From: Actinokineospora baliensis | GTDB taxonomy: Bacteria; Actinomycetota; Actinomycetes; Mycobacteriales; Pseudonocardiaceae | Reading direction: 5' to 3' | NCBI RefSeq assembly: GCF_016907695.1 | Contig: NZ_JAFBCK010000001.1 | Span: 3,155,001-3,219,000 of the forward strand | DNA: 64,000 nucleotides | Part shown: in pieces, positions 34,622 through 43,234 of the stretch | Layout: the number at the start of each line of letters is the position of its first letter | Position numbering within the stretch: position 1 is the first letter of the stretch | Notes under the pieces: model-generated | Told to the model about the DNA's origin: nothing | What the model saw: the letters and a program-made list of their open reading frames with translations, nothing else | The model's database searches: none | Translations under genes and position numbers: made by a program

Positions 34622-35188
34622 GTGACCAGGATCGTGGCGGGCGCCGCGGGCGGGCGCAGGCTGGCCGTCCCGCCCAAGGGGACCCGCCCCACCGCCGACC
34701 GCGTCCGGGAGGCCCTCTTCAGCGCGCTGGAAGCCGCCGTCGACCTCGACGGGGCCCGCGTGCTCGACCTCTACGCGGGGTCCGGCGCGCTCGGCTTCGA
34801 GGCGCTCTCGCGCGGAGCCGCCCTGGTCACCCTGGTCGAGCAGGACCGCGCGGCCGTCGAGGTCCTGCGGCGCAACGCCGCCACGGTGGCCATGCCCGGG
34901 GTCGACATCCGCGCCTCGCGGGTCGACCGCGTCCTGGCCGCCGCCCCCACCGCGCCCTACGACCTCGTGTTCGCCGACCCGCCCTACGCCCTCGACGACG
35001 CCGAGTTGGCCGCCGCGCTGACAGCGCTCACCGCGGGCTGGCTCGGACCGGAGGCCACAGTGGTGGTGGAACGGTCCACCCGCTCAGGTGACCCGCACTG
35101 GCCACCGGCACTGGTCGGCACCCGCTCCCGCCGCTACGGCGAGACCACCCTGCACTGGGCGGTCCACTCGGGCCACCGCGCCGGGTGA
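34622..35188 (+). CDS. rsmD: 16S rRNA (guanine966-N2)-methyltransferase
   Basis: RsmD methylates G966 of 16S rRNA using SAM. 188 residues. N-terminal RIVAGAAGGRRLAVPPKGTR and PTADRVREALFSALE are family-specific. The SAM-binding strand is VLDLYAGSGALGFEALSRGA, and the catalytic motif is DLVFADPPYALDD. GTG 34622 gives the family N-terminus. The open frame extends upstream to 34544 but is unlike the family. It is divergent from helR and 52 bases before coaD, its usual partner. Confidence 0.94.
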   Translation: MTRIVAGAAGGRRLAVPPKGTRPTADRVREALFSALEAAVDLDGARVLDLYAGSGALGFEALSRGAALVTLVEQDRAAVEVLRRNAATVAMPGVDIRASRVDRVLAAAPTAPYDLVFADPPYALDDAELAAALTALTAGWLGPEATVVVERSTRSGDPHWPPALVGTRSRRYGETTLHWAVHSGHRAG

Positions 35189-35240
35189 GCGCCGCGACAG
35201 CGACCGCCGGGGGCGTTGTCCTGCTGCTACGGTCCGGATC

Positions 35241-35729
35241 ATGACGCGCGCGGTCTGCCCGGGTTCTTACGACCCGCCAACCAACGGTCACCTGGACATC
35301 ATCGAGCGGGCCGCCGCCCTGTTCGACGAGGTCGTGGTCGCCGTCATGATCAACAAGACCAAGCGCGGGCTGTTCACCGTCGACGAGCGGCTGGCCCTGC
35401 TGGCCGAGACCGCCGCGCACCTGCCCAACGTGCGGGTCGACTCTTGGCACGGGCTGCTGGTCGACTACTGCGCCCAGCACGACGTCCAGGCGATCGTCAA
35501 GGGCCTGCGCGCGGTCAGCGACTTCGACTACGAGCTGCAGATGGCCCAGATGAACCAGGGCCTCACCGGCGTCGAGACCATGTTCATGCCGACCAAGCCG
35601 CTCAACAGCTTCCTGTCCAGCTCCCTGGTCAAGGAGGTCGCCACCTACGGCGGCGACGTGGCGCACCTGCTGCCGCCCACCGTGCACAAGCGACTGCTGG
35701 CCCGCCTCGCCGAAAACCAGGGCGCCTGA
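35241..35729 (+). CDS. coaD: phosphopantetheine adenylyltransferase
   Basis: CoaD makes dephospho-CoA from 4'-phosphopantetheine and ATP, the penultimate step of CoA synthesis. 162 residues. The nucleotide motif is CPGSYDPPTNGHLDII (TxGH type, with Tyr where Phe is common). GLRAVSDFDYELQMAQMN and the C-terminal SSSLVKEVATYGGDV are conserved. ATG 35241 has only a weak ribosome site, and tacggt upstream may be a -10, so the message could be leaderless. Its TGA abuts the stop of the convergent acetyltransferase with no gap. Confidence 0.96.
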   Translation: MTRAVCPGSYDPPTNGHLDIIERAAALFDEVVVAVMINKTKRGLFTVDERLALLAETAAHLPNVRVDSWHGLLVDYCAQHDVQAIVKGLRAVSDFDYELQMAQMNQGLTGVETMFMPTKPLNSFLSSSLVKEVATYGGDVAHLLPPTVHKRLLARLAENQGA

Positions 35730-36176
35730 CTACAACGGAAGCTTCATCCCTATGTGGCTGGCGACGAAACCGAGGCGTTCGTAGAAGCGGTGCGCGTCCT
35801 TGCGGGAGACGTCGGTGGTGAGCTGCACGAGGATCGCGCCGCGCTCCTTGGCCGCGTCCACCGCCCACTCGATCAGCGCCTGTCCGAGCCCGCTGCCCCG
35901 TTGCGCTGAGTGAACGCGCACCCCCTCGATCGTGGCGCGAGTGGCCCCCACCCGGGAAAGCCCCGGGGTGAACGTCAGCTGCAGCGTGCCCACCACCTCG
36001 CCGTCGAGCTCGGCCACCACCAGCACCTGCCGCTGGTCCGCCGCGATCTCGACGAACGCCTCGTCGTAGCGGGGATCCCCGGGCTGTTCGCGCGCCGCGC
36101 CCAACGGGTCGTCGGCCAGCATGGCCACGATCGCGGGGACGTCGGCTGCGGTCGCGGGGCGGATCAGCACGTTCAC
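35730..36176 (-). CDS. GNAT family N-acetyltransferase
   Basis: 148 residues. It begins VLIRPATAADVPAIVAMLAD. The acetyl-CoA loop is VHSAQRGSGLGQALIEWAV (Q/R-x-x-G-x-G/S), and the C-terminus has DAHRFYERLGFVASHIGM. The substrate is unknown; the MKLPL end and HRFYERLGF are common in GNATs acting on small amines. GTG start at 36176. Its stop TAG at 35730-35732 directly follows the coaD TGA. Confidence 0.85.
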   Translation of the reverse strand: MNVLIRPATAADVPAIVAMLADDPLGAAREQPGDPRYDEAFVEIAADQRQVLVVAELDGEVVGTLQLTFTPGLSRVGATRATIEGVRVHSAQRGSGLGQALIEWAVDAAKERGAILVQLTTDVSRKDAHRFYERLGFVASHIGMKLPL

Positions 36177-36242
36177 AGCCTGCCACAGTCCGGTTCACGC
36201 CACCGACAGACACAGCTCACCTGATCGGGTTACGTTCGGTGA

Positions 36243-36656
36243 ATGAGCAACTTCGCTGCGCGATCCGCAAAGGCCCTGCTCGCCCTCGTCCTCGCGACCC
36301 TCGGGGTGTTCGGCGTCGCGTCCGCCCCCGCCGCGTCCGCCGCCACAGCCGCCCAGCCCGCGTGCGGCAACACGTCCTCTTACACCCGCGTGGCCCTGTC
36401 CAGCCTGCCGTCGCAGGCCACCGACACCTACCGCCTCATCCGCTCCGGCGGCCCGTTCCCGTACCCGCAGGACGGCACCGTCTTCCAGAACCGGGAGCGG
36501 ATCCTGCCCAACTGCGCGACCGGCTACTACCACGAGTACACCGTCAAGACCCCCGGCTCCTCGACCCGCGGCGCCCGGCGCATCGTCACCGGCAACGGCG
36601 GCGAGTACTTCTACACCGCCGACCACTACGCCTCCTTCCGGCTGATCACCTCCTAG
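36243..36656 (+). CDS. secreted guanyl-specific ribonuclease (RNase Sa/N1 family)
   Basis: An exported RNase that cuts after guanosine. 137 residues. Signal peptide ALLALVLATLGVFGVASAPA to ASAA, then the mature RNase Sa-like domain of about 100 residues. Catalytic residues are the Glu in YYHEYTVKTPGSSTRGARRI, the Arg in the same stretch, and the His in YFYTADHYASFRLI. PFPYPQDGTVFQNRERILP is the substrate-binding strand. Two Cys (PACGN and PNCAT) could form the usual disulfide. ATG 36243 follows a TACGTT -10 by six bases, probably leaderless. No barstar-like inhibitor gene is found next to it. Confidence 0.92.
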   Translation: MSNFAARSAKALLALVLATLGVFGVASAPAASAATAAQPACGNTSSYTRVALSSLPSQATDTYRLIRSGGPFPYPQDGTVFQNRERILPNCATGYYHEYTVKTPGSSTRGARRIVTGNGGEYFYTADHYASFRLITS

Positions 36657-36664
36657 GGGTGGCA

Positions 36665-36689
36665 GGCCGCCGGGACACGCCCGGCGGCC
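36665..36689 (+). terminator. terminator after the RNase gene
   Basis: A perfect 10-bp stem (36665-36674 with 36680-36689) lies eight bases after the stop. Confidence 0.7.
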
Positions 36690-36775
36690 ACGTCCCCCGA
36701 GGGTCGTCGTCGAGCGGGCAGAATCCCCGCACGGGGGCCTGTCGTGCCCGGACGGCGACCGGCGGAGGAGGAGTC

Positions 36776-37495
36776 GTGTACAAGGTCTTCGAGGCCATCG
36801 ATGAACTGGTCACCATCGTGGAGGAGGCCAGGGGCCTGCCGATGACCTCCGGCTGCGTGGTGCCCCGCGGCGACGTCCTCGAACTGCTCGACGAGATCCG
36901 CGACGCGCTGCCCGCGGAGGTCGACGACGCCCAGGACGTGCTCGACCGCAAGGACGAGATCGTCGGCGGCGCCGAGCACCAGGCCGAGCAGGCGCTGAGC
37001 AAGGCCACCATGGAGGCCGAGAACGCCGTCGCCCAGGCCCGCGCCCAGGCCGAGGCGCTCATCGCCGAGGCCACCGCGCACGCCGACCGGATGGTCGCCG
37101 ACGCCCGCGACGAGGCCGACCGCGCCGTCGCCGCGGGCCGCGCCGAGTACGAGAGCCTGGTCGGCCGCTCGCAGGCCGAGGCGGACCGGATGCTGCAGGC
37201 GGGCCGCGAGTCCTACGAGCGCGCCGTCGAGGAGGGCCGCTTCGAGCAGGGCAGGCTCGTCTCGCAGACCGAGGTCGTGCAGGCCGCGCACGCCGAGTCG
37301 GCCAGGGTGCTCGACGCCACCGCCGAGGAGGCCGCCCGCCAGCGCGCCGAGTGCGACGCCTACGTCGACGGCAAGCTCGCCGAGTTCGAGGACCTGCTCA
37401 CCCACACGCTGCGCACCGTCGGCAAGGGCCGCTCGCACCTGCGCGGCCCGATGAGCATGTCCGCCGCGGTGCCCTACGACTACGACGGCGGCTGA
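36776..37495 (+). CDS. sepIVA: SepIVA-like DivIVA-domain coiled-coil septal protein
   Basis: 239 residues, homologue of Rv2927c. The N-terminus VYKVFEAIDELVTIVEEARG and PMTSGCVVPRGDVLELLDEI are conserved. A continuous Ala/Glu-rich coiled coil from about residue 55 to 210 includes RAQAEALIAEATAHADRMVA. In mycobacteria SepIVA acts in septation and in envelope precursor synthesis at the pole. Position directly upstream of DUF177, rpmF, rnc and mutM matches the mycobacterial operon. GTG 36776 has a very strong ggaggaggag site at 36764-36773. Confidence 0.88.
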   Translation: MYKVFEAIDELVTIVEEARGLPMTSGCVVPRGDVLELLDEIRDALPAEVDDAQDVLDRKDEIVGGAEHQAEQALSKATMEAENAVAQARAQAEALIAEATAHADRMVADARDEADRAVAAGRAEYESLVGRSQAEADRMLQAGRESYERAVEEGRFEQGRLVSQTEVVQAAHAESARVLDATAEEAARQRAECDAYVDGKLAEFEDLLTHTLRTVGKGRSHLRGPMSMSAAVPYDYDGG

Positions 37496-37594
37496 TTTCC
37501 GGCGGGACACCGCCATCGCGTACCCTGTTGGGGCTGTGCGCGAGCGCAGCCGACGACCGCTTCCCCCGTGCCGAAGGTGCTGACCAGAACCGCC

Positions 37595-38173
37595 ATGTCC
37601 GCGAACCGCAAGGGCTCCGCCCGCCCGGTGGCCACCAGCCCGTGGGTCATCGATACCCGCGAACTGGGCAGGCGACCCGGGTCGAGCCGTCCGGTGCGCC
37701 GCACCGCGACCGCGACCTACGTCCTCGGCCTCGAGGGCGTCATCGGGGTACCGGTCGGCGCCGAGGTCGAGCTGGACGTGCTGCTGGAGTCGGTCGTCGA
37801 GGGCGTCCTGGTCACCGGGACCGCGTCGGGGCCGCTGGCCGGGGAGTGCTCGCGCTGCCTGGACCCGCTGACCGACGAGGTCACCGTGCACGTCACCGAG
37901 CTGTTCGCCTACCCGGCCAGCGCGACCGACGAGACCACCGACGAAGACGAGGTCAGCAGGCTCGTCGACGACCTGATCGACCTGGAACCGGTGGTGCGCG
38001 ACGCGGTCGTGCTCGCCGTCCCGCACGTCCCGCTGTGCGCCGACGACTGCCCTGGGCTCTGCCCGGGGTGCGGCGGCAAGTGGGCCGATCTCGGCCCCGA
38101 TCACCGGCATGAGACCATTGACCCTCGGTGGGCCGCGCTGCAAGGGCGGTTCCAACAGGATCAGGGGCAGTAG
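37595..38173 (+). CDS. DUF177 (YceD) family protein
   Basis: 192 residues. YceD/DUF177 proteins are linked to 23S rRNA and ribosome assembly and precede rpmF in nearly all bacteria. Visible marks are [34 protein letters not shown] with a CxxC, and a C-terminal metal-like cluster [19 protein letters not shown] 37595 is taken; a GTG nine codons upstream (37568) is possible. TACCCTGTT at 37521 resembles the rpmB -10 region and may be the promoter of this rpmF-rnc-mutM unit. Confidence 0.88.
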   Translation: MSANRKGSARPVATSPWVIDTRELGRRPGSSRPVRRTATATYVLGLEGVIGVPVGAEVELDVLLESVVEGVLVTGTASGPLAGECSRCLDPLTDEVTVHVTELFAYPASATDETTDEDEVSRLVDDLIDLEPVVRDAVVLAVPHVPLCADDCPGLCPGCGGKWADLGPDHRHETIDPRWAALQGRFQQDQGQ

Positions 38174-38229
38174 TACCCGGCCCCACCCAGCAGATCCCGC
38201 TCAACGCACTTGTCAGAGGAGAGTCAGTC

Positions 38230-38412
38230 GTGGCCGTCCCCAAGCGGAAGATGTCGCGTTCGAACACCCGGGCGCGCCGCTCGCAGTGGAAGACCACTGC
38301 GGTGTCCCTGGTGAACTGCTCGAACAAGGCGTGCCGCGCCCTCAAGCCGCAGCACATCGCCTGCCCGACCTGTGGCCAGTACGACGGTCGCCAGGTCACG
38401 CAGCCCGCGTAG
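38230..38412 (+). CDS. rpmF: 50S ribosomal protein L32, zinc-binding form
   Basis: 60 residues. [20 protein letters not shown] is the L32 N-terminus. [19 protein letters not shown] holds the four zinc-binding cysteines. GTG 38230 has gaggagag upstream. It sits between DUF177 and rnc in the universal arrangement. Confidence 0.97.
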   Translation: MAVPKRKMSRSNTRARRSQWKTTAVSLVNCSNKACRALKPQHIACPTCGQYDGRQVTQPA

Positions 38413-38436
38413 CCCCGGCGGAAGCAGAACCACGGC

Positions 38437-39186
38437 ATGGGGGGTAAAGCGTCCCGGGGTCCGCGAGCGGACCCGGAAACGCTGCTCGACGCGCTCGGCG
38501 TCCGCTTGGACGCCGAGCTGCTCGTGCTCGCCTTGACCCACCGCTCGTACGCGTACGAGAACGGTGGGCTGCCGCCCAACGAGCGGCTGGAGTTCCTCGG
38601 CGACGCCGTGCTCGGACTCGTGGTCACCGACCACCTCTACCGCACCCACCCCGATCTGCCCGAGGGGCAGTTGGCCAAGCTGCGCGCCAGCGTGGTCAAC
38701 ATGCACGCGCTCGCGGGCGTGGCCAGGGGGATGGGTGAGGGCGGCCTCGGTTCGCACCTGCTGTTGGGCAAGGGCGAAGAGCTGACCGGCGGCCGCGACA
38801 AGGCCAGCATCCTCGCCGACGGCATGGAGGCGGTCATCGGCGCCGTCTACCTGCAGCACGGCATCGAGGTCGCGCGGGAGGTCGTGCACCGGCACTTCGA
38901 CCCGCTGCTGACCGCGGCACCGCTGCGCGGGGCGGGCCTGGACTGGAAGACCAGCCTGCAGGAGCTCACCGCCTCGGCCGGGCTCGGCGTGCCCGAGTAC
39001 CGCGTCCGCGAGGAGGGCCCCGACCACCGCAAGGAGTTCACCGCCATCGTCGTGGTCAACGGCCAGGGCTACGGCAACGGCGACGGGCGCACCAAGAAGG
39101 AAGCCGAGCAGAAGGCCGCCGAGGCCGCCTGGCGCGAGCTCTCGGAGAAGACCACCGGCGACGCGGCCGACGGCGACGGTGCCTGA
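38437..39186 (+). CDS. rnc: ribonuclease III
   Basis: RNase III cleaves double-stranded RNA, including rRNA precursors. 249 residues. The signature [20 protein letters not shown] carries the catalytic Glu and Asp. The second acidic site is in [18 protein letters not shown]. The C-terminal dsRNA-binding domain has [20 protein letters not shown] and [20 protein letters not shown] 38437. Its last codons overlap the mutM GTG by eight bases. Confidence 0.96.
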   Translation: MGGKASRGPRADPETLLDALGVRLDAELLVLALTHRSYAYENGGLPPNERLEFLGDAVLGLVVTDHLYRTHPDLPEGQLAKLRASVVNMHALAGVARGMGEGGLGSHLLLGKGEELTGGRDKASILADGMEAVIGAVYLQHGIEVAREVVHRHFDPLLTAAPLRGAGLDWKTSLQELTASAGLGVPEYRVREEGPDHRKEFTAIVVVNGQGYGNGDGRTKKEAEQKAAEAAWRELSEKTTGDAADGDGA

Positions 39187-40033
39187 GCTCCCTGAGGTGG
39201 AGGTCGTCCGGCGCGGCCTGCAGGACCACGTGGCCGGTCGGGTGGTGTCCCGGGTGGAGGTCTTCCACCCGCGCGCCATCCGACGCCACCTGCCCGGCAT
39301 GGTCGACTTCGCCGGGCGCATCGCGGGTCGCGAACTCGTCGCCGCCCGGCGCCGGGGCAAGTACCTGTGGGTGGACCTGAGCTCGGGTGAGGCCGTGCTG
39401 GCGCACCTGGGGATGAGCGGCCAGATGCTGGTCCAACCCCCCGGTGCCCCCGACGAGAAGCACCTGCGCGTCCGCCTCTCCTTCGCCGATGACGGCCCGG
39501 AACTGCGCTTCGTCGACCAGCGGACCTTCGGCGGCCTCTCGGTGGAACAGGTCGTCGAGGTCGACGGCGTGCCGCTGCCCGCCCCGGTCGCCCACATCGC
39601 CCGCGACCCCATGGACCCGGCCTTCGACCGCGCCGCCGCCGTCGCGGCCCTGCGCCGCCGCCGCACCGAGGTCAAGCGGGCCCTGCTGGACCAGACCGTG
39701 GTCTCCGGCGTGGGCAACATCTACGCCGACGAAGCCCTCTGGCTCACCCGCCTGCACTGGTCCCGCCCGGTCGACGGCCTGTCGGCCCGCAAGACCGGCG
39801 AGCTGGTCGACGCGGCCACCTCGGTGATGAACGCGGCCCTCGCGGCGGGCGGGACGTCCTTCGACGCGTTGTACGTGAACATCAACGGCCAGTCGGGCTA
39901 CTTCGACCGGTCGCTGCACGCCTATGGGCAAGAGGGCTTGCCTTGTGAGCGCTGCGGACGCGCGATCGTCCGCGAACCCTTCATGAACCGTTCCTCCTTC
40001 TCCTGCCCCCGCTGTCAGCCGCGCCCCGCGTAG
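39179..40033 (+). CDS. mutM: formamidopyrimidine-DNA glycosylase (Fpg)
   Basis: Fpg removes 8-oxoguanine and formamidopyrimidines and nicks the abasic site. 284 residues. The N-terminal [13 protein letters not shown] supplies the catalytic Pro. [19 protein letters not shown] is the helix-two-turn-helix. The zinc finger is [19 protein letters not shown] with SCPRCQ. GTG 39179 overlaps the rnc end. Conserved rnc-mutM order; in relatives acyP and smc follow at once, but here about 5 kb of accessory genes intervene. Confidence 0.96.
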   Translation: MPELPEVEVVRRGLQDHVAGRVVSRVEVFHPRAIRRHLPGMVDFAGRIAGRELVAARRRGKYLWVDLSSGEAVLAHLGMSGQMLVQPPGAPDEKHLRVRLSFADDGPELRFVDQRTFGGLSVEQVVEVDGVPLPAPVAHIARDPMDPAFDRAAAVAALRRRRTEVKRALLDQTVVSGVGNIYADEALWLTRLHWSRPVDGLSARKTGELVDAATSVMNAALAAGGTSFDALYVNINGQSGYFDRSLHAYGQEGLPCERCGRAIVREPFMNRSSFSCPRCQPRPA

Positions 40034-40131
40034 CTCCGGGATTTCTTGGCACCTCGCGACCAAGGGGGTGTGGCTTGCGCGGTAGTGCGCAATGCGTAAT
40101 AGTGTCCACAGTGCGATAGCGGGAGGTGCGC

Positions 40132-40461
40132 GTGGATACCAGCCAGCTGCTCAAGGGAGTGCTGGACCTCGCCGTGCTCGCCGTTCTGCGGGACGAGGAC
40201 GGGTACGGGTACGACGTGTTGCGGCGGCTTCGGGGTGGGGGGATGGAGGAGGTCGGGGACGCCTCCGTGTACGGGACCCTGCGGCGGCTGTACCGGGCCG
40301 GGCTGTTGACCTCCTACGTGGTCCCCAGCGACGAGGGGCCGCACCGCAAGTACTACGGGGTCAACGACGCCGGGCGGGAGCGGTTGGTCGAGTCGGAGCG
40401 CGCCTGGCGCGCGTTCGCCGAGGCGATGGACGGGATTTTGGCGAAGGGGGCCGCGGCGTGA
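40132..40461 (+). CDS. PadR-family transcriptional regulator
   Basis: 109 residues. Winged helix: DTSQLLKGVLDLAVLAVLRD, EDGYGYDVLRRLRGGGMEEV, DASVYGTLRRLYRAGLLTSY and the wing with GPHRKYYGVNDAGRERL. It starts at GTG 40132, five bases after gggagg; a GTG two codons earlier overlaps that site. Its stop overlaps the next GTG (GTGA). PadR genes coupled to HAAS membrane proteins are common in Gram-positives and usually repress their own operon. aatgcgtaatagtg upstream may contain its promoter. Confidence 0.9.
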   Translation: MDTSQLLKGVLDLAVLAVLRDEDGYGYDVLRRLRGGGMEEVGDASVYGTLRRLYRAGLLTSYVVPSDEGPHRKYYGVNDAGRERLVESERAWRAFAEAMDGILAKGAAA

Positions 40462-41630
40462 GCGCGCAGACGAAGGCAGATCCGGGACTGGCCGAGTACC
40501 TCGGTCGGGTGCGGGCCGCGCTGGCGGACCTGCCCGCCGACGAGCTCGCCGAGGTGATGGAGGACGTCGAGCCGCACGTCACCGAGGTGTTCGCCGAGAC
40601 GGGTGACCTCGAGGGCGTGGTCGGCCGGTTGGGGACGCCGGAGGCGTACGCGGCCGAGCTGCGGGCCGCGGGCGGGTACCCGCCGCCGGGGCCGACCGGG
40701 GGGAAGGCGCTGTGGTCGGCCAGGTACGTCCTGCTCATCACCGTGGTGTCGCTGGTCGTCGCGTTCGCCACCGGGCTGATGTCCTTGACCGGCAGCGACG
40801 ACAAGTTCGCGGTGCTGGGGCTGTGCGCGGTCTTCGCGATCCCCGCGCTGATGCTGCTGTTCACCGACCGGGTCCGCCCGACCGACGTCGAAGCCCTCGG
40901 CTCGTACCGGTTCGCCCGCCGCGGGGCGCTCGCGGTGGCCAACCGGCTGCCGCACCGCGCGGTGGCGTACCTGCGTTCGCTGCGCCCCGCGTGGTGGCTG
41001 CTGCGGGTGCTGCTGGTGGTGGTCACCGTCATGGCGGACCGGGAGGAGTCCGCGCTCGTGGTGCTCGCGGTCGTCGTGCTGGTGTCCTGGGCGGGGCCGC
41101 GCTCCCGCGAAGACCGGCGGCTGCTGCCGGTTGTCGTGGTGGCGAACACCTTCCTCGCGGGCGTGGCGATCGCGCTGCTGGCACTGGGCATCGACTCGAG
41201 CACGCGGGACGGGGAGTACTACCCGTACAGCCCGAACGGCTTGTACTACAACGGTTCTTACGTCAGCAACCTCTACGCGGTGGACGAGGACGGCAACGCG
41301 ATCCCGCAGTTCTACCTCTACGACGAGGACGGGAACCCGCTGAAGCTCTACGGCACCCGCTGCGAAGCCGACGTCAACGGTCAGGACTACGACAACAGGT
41401 TCCCGTTGCCGCACGTCGAGTACCGGGGCCGCGCCTGCGTCCAGGCGTCCGGCCTGCCGTTCGTCCCGCTGCCACCGGGGGCGACCGACCGCACGCCCGC
41501 CAAGCCCACGCGGCCGACCTCGCCCGGCGCGCCGACGTCGACGGCACCGACAACCGCGCCGACCACCACGGCGGCGACACCTTCGGTGACCCCGACGACG
41601 TCCGCGCCGACGACGACGCCGGGCTCATAG
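40458..41630 (+). CDS. HAAS-domain membrane protein coupled to PadR
   Basis: 390 residues. The N-terminal HAAS helical domain (EYLGRVRAALADLPADELAE through VVGRLGTPEAYAAELRAAGG) is cytoplasmic. Several membrane helices follow (YVLLITVVSLVVAFATGLM, VLGLCAVFAIPALMLLF, LVVVVANTFLAGV-type segments). A short outer loop contains two related DEDGN repeats (AVDEDGNAIPQFYLYDEDGN). The last ~45 residues are Pro/Thr/Ala-rich, a wall-spanning or glycosylated tail. PadR/HAAS pairs sense envelope stress or drugs; the specific signal is unknown. Confidence 0.8.
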   Translation: MSAQTKADPGLAEYLGRVRAALADLPADELAEVMEDVEPHVTEVFAETGDLEGVVGRLGTPEAYAAELRAAGGYPPPGPTGGKALWSARYVLLITVVSLVVAFATGLMSLTGSDDKFAVLGLCAVFAIPALMLLFTDRVRPTDVEALGSYRFARRGALAVANRLPHRAVAYLRSLRPAWWLLRVLLVVVTVMADREESALVVLAVVVLVSWAGPRSREDRRLLPVVVVANTFLAGVAIALLALGIDSSTRDGEYYPYSPNGLYYNGSYVSNLYAVDEDGNAIPQFYLYDEDGNPLKLYGTRCEADVNGQDYDNRFPLPHVEYRGRACVQASGLPFVPLPPGATDRTPAKPTRPTSPGAPTSTAPTTAPTTTAATPSVTPTTSAPTTTPGS

Positions 41631-41631
41631 C

Positions 41632-41648
41632 GTCAAGATGCCGTCAAG
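41632..41648 (+). promoter_or_regulatory. 11-bp-spaced direct repeat upstream of the KdpE-like gene
   Basis: GTCAAG occurs at 41632-41637 and 41643-41648. The 11-bp spacing is typical of OmpR/PhoB-family binding sites, and it lies about 110 bases before the regulator's GTG. Autoregulation is possible. Confidence 0.4.
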
Positions 41649-41756
41649 GTTCGGCAGGGCGTGACGAGGTCCGGCCGCGGGGGTGCAAGCTTGTCCTGCG
41701 GCCGGACCGCCTGCGTGGTGCGAGGATGCACGGGACCGCCCTGATCTGGAGCTGCC

Positions 41757-42491
41757 GTGACCACCGTGCTCGTTGTCGACGACGAACCCCAGATCGTCCG
41801 CGCGCTGCGCATCAACCTGACCGCCCGCGGCTACGACGTCCGCACCGCCCACGACGGCGCGGCAGCCTTGCGCGCGGCAGCGGAAAGCAAGCCGGATGTC
41901 GTCGTGCTCGACCTAGGCCTGCCGGACATCGACGGTGCTGAAGTCATTGAGGGCCTAAGAGGCTGGAGCACGGTGCCCATCATCGTTCTCTCCGCGCGCG
42001 GCGACTCCACCGACAAGGTCAAGGCATTGGACGCGGGCGCGGATGACTACGTCACCAAGCCCTTCGGCATGGACGAACTCCTCGCCCGCCTACGCGCCGC
42101 CGTGCGCAGAGGAACCACTGCCGCCACAACGGAAGAGGCCGTGGTGGAGACGAGTTCCTTCACCGTTGACCTAGTGGCGAAGAAGGTCCACCGCGACGGC
42201 GGCGAGGTGCACCTGACCCCGACCGAATGGGGCATCCTCGAAGTGTTGGCGCGCAATAGAGGCCGGTTGGTGTCGCAGAAGCAGTTGCTGCAAGAGGTCT
42301 GGGGACCCGCCTACGCCAACGAAACCCACTACCTGCGGGTGTACGTGGCCCAGCTGCGCCGAAAGCTCGAACCGGAGCCGTCCCGCCCACGCCACCTGAT
42401 CACGGAGGCGGGAATGGGCTACCGGTTCGAACTCTCTCACCAACCAAACTCGCCTTACCAACCGAACTCGTCTTACCAACCGAACATCTGA
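41757..42491 (+). CDS. OmpR-family response regulator, KdpE-like
   Basis: 244 residues. The receiver has VVDDEPQIVRALRINLTARG, phospho-acceptor Asp in PDVVVLDLGLPDIDG, Thr/Ser in PIIVLSARGDSTDKV and Lys in DDYVTKPFGMDELLAR. The winged helix has VHLTPTEWGILEVLARNRG and LRVYVAQLRRKLEPEPSRPR, the KdpE pattern. No kdpFABC or kdpD is near, so it is an orphan here. The ordinary C-terminus (GMGYRFEL) is extended by SHQPNS-PYQPNS-SYQPNI, three 18-base repeats antisense to the end of the convergent CAP gene. GTG 41757, ggag upstream. Confidence 0.85.
   Translation: MTTVLVVDDEPQIVRALRINLTARGYDVRTAHDGAAALRAAAESKPDVVVLDLGLPDIDGAEVIEGLRGWSTVPIIVLSARGDSTDKVKALDAGADDYVTKPFGMDELLARLRAAVRRGTTAATTEEAVVETSSFTVDLVAKKVHRDGGEVHLTPTEWGILEVLARNRGRLVSQKQLLQEVWGPAYANETHYLRVYVAQLRRKLEPEPSRPRHLITEAGMGYRFELSHQPNSPYQPNSSYQPNI
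42435..42488. repeat. three 18-bp repeats at the KdpE/CAP gene junction
   Basis: Units beginning cac/tac at 42438, 42456 and 42474 share ...caaccgaact at an 18-base period. On the minus strand the last unit is the CAP gene end (ATG-TTC-GGT-TGG-TAA). The other two are copies of it with the stop region. On the plus strand they add 18 residues to the KdpE-like protein. Confidence 0.85.
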
Positions 42492-43231
42492 GTCCAGTAG
42501 TACCCGCTCTGCACGAACCCCAGCCCCATGGTCTTGAGGCCGCAGTTGAGGATGTTGGCGCGGTGCCCGGCGGAGTTCATCCACGCGGTCATCACCTGGG
42601 CCGAGGTGCGCTGGCCCTTGGCGATGTTCTCCGCGCCGGGGCTGTTGTAGCCCGCGGCCTTCGCCCGGTCGACGAACGAGCGGCCGTCGAGGCTGGTGTG
42701 CGAGAAGTAGTTCTGCGCCGACATGTCCGCGCTGTGCGCCTGCGCGGCCTGGTTGAGCCGCGAGTCCAGGGTCACCGGCGCGCAGCCGGCCTTCGCCCGC
42801 TCCTCGTTGGTGATCGCCAGGACCTGCCCGGCCACCGACGAGTCCACCGGCGGCGGCTTCGTGGTGGTCGTGGTCGGCTTCGGCGTCGTGGTGGTCGGCT
42901 TGACCGCGGTGGTGGTCGTGGTGACCGGGACCGTGGTCGTGGTGGTCGTCGTGGTCGGGGTCGTGCTCGCCGAGGACGGGGTGGTCGGGGTGCTGGTCGG
43001 GGCGGCCGCGGTGGAGCCCGCGGTGGCCCCGTCGACCATGGTCATCTCACGGTCGAGGGACGCCTGATCGGGTGTACCAATCGTGCCGTCACCCACGCTG
43101 GGTGCCGTGAGCACCGTGGTGATTCCCGCCGTCCCCGCCCCGATCGCCAGGGCGACGAGCACGGCGGACAGCACACCGATCCGGCGACCGCCTGGGCGGC
43201 GTCGTCGTGTCACGGTTTGGCAACGTACCAC
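42473..43231 (-). CDS. secreted CAP/SCP-domain protein with Thr-rich stalk
   Basis: 252 residues. A basic N-terminus and membrane anchor or signal (IGVLSAVLVALAIGAGTAGI) lead into a Thr/Ser/Pro stalk (residues ~75-128, long runs of Thr). A CAP domain follows, with ITNEERAKAGCAPVTLDSRL, AHSADMSAQNYFSHTSLDGR, AGENIAKGQRTSAQVMTAWM, NSAGHRANILNCGLKTMGLG and a C-terminal YYWTQMFGW. The CAP His/Glu residues are present. Function of bacterial CAP proteins is mostly unknown. GTG 43231 is used; GTG 43213 is an alternative. Its end overlaps the regulator gene by 19 bases. Confidence 0.85.
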   Translation of the reverse strand: MVRCQTVTRRRRPGGRRIGVLSAVLVALAIGAGTAGITTVLTAPSVGDGTIGTPDQASLDREMTMVDGATAGSTAAAPTSTPTTPSSASTTPTTTTTTTTVPVTTTTTAVKPTTTTPKPTTTTTKPPPVDSSVAGQVLAITNEERAKAGCAPVTLDSRLNQAAQAHSADMSAQNYFSHTSLDGRSFVDRAKAAGYNSPGAENIAKGQRTSAQVMTAWMNSAGHRANILNCGLKTMGLGFVQSGYYWTQMFGW

Positions 43232-43234
43232 TAA

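Noticed and set aside
36657..36775. Barstar-like inhibitor gene beside RNase Sa
   Set aside because: The gap holds a terminator and the sepIVA ribosome site only.
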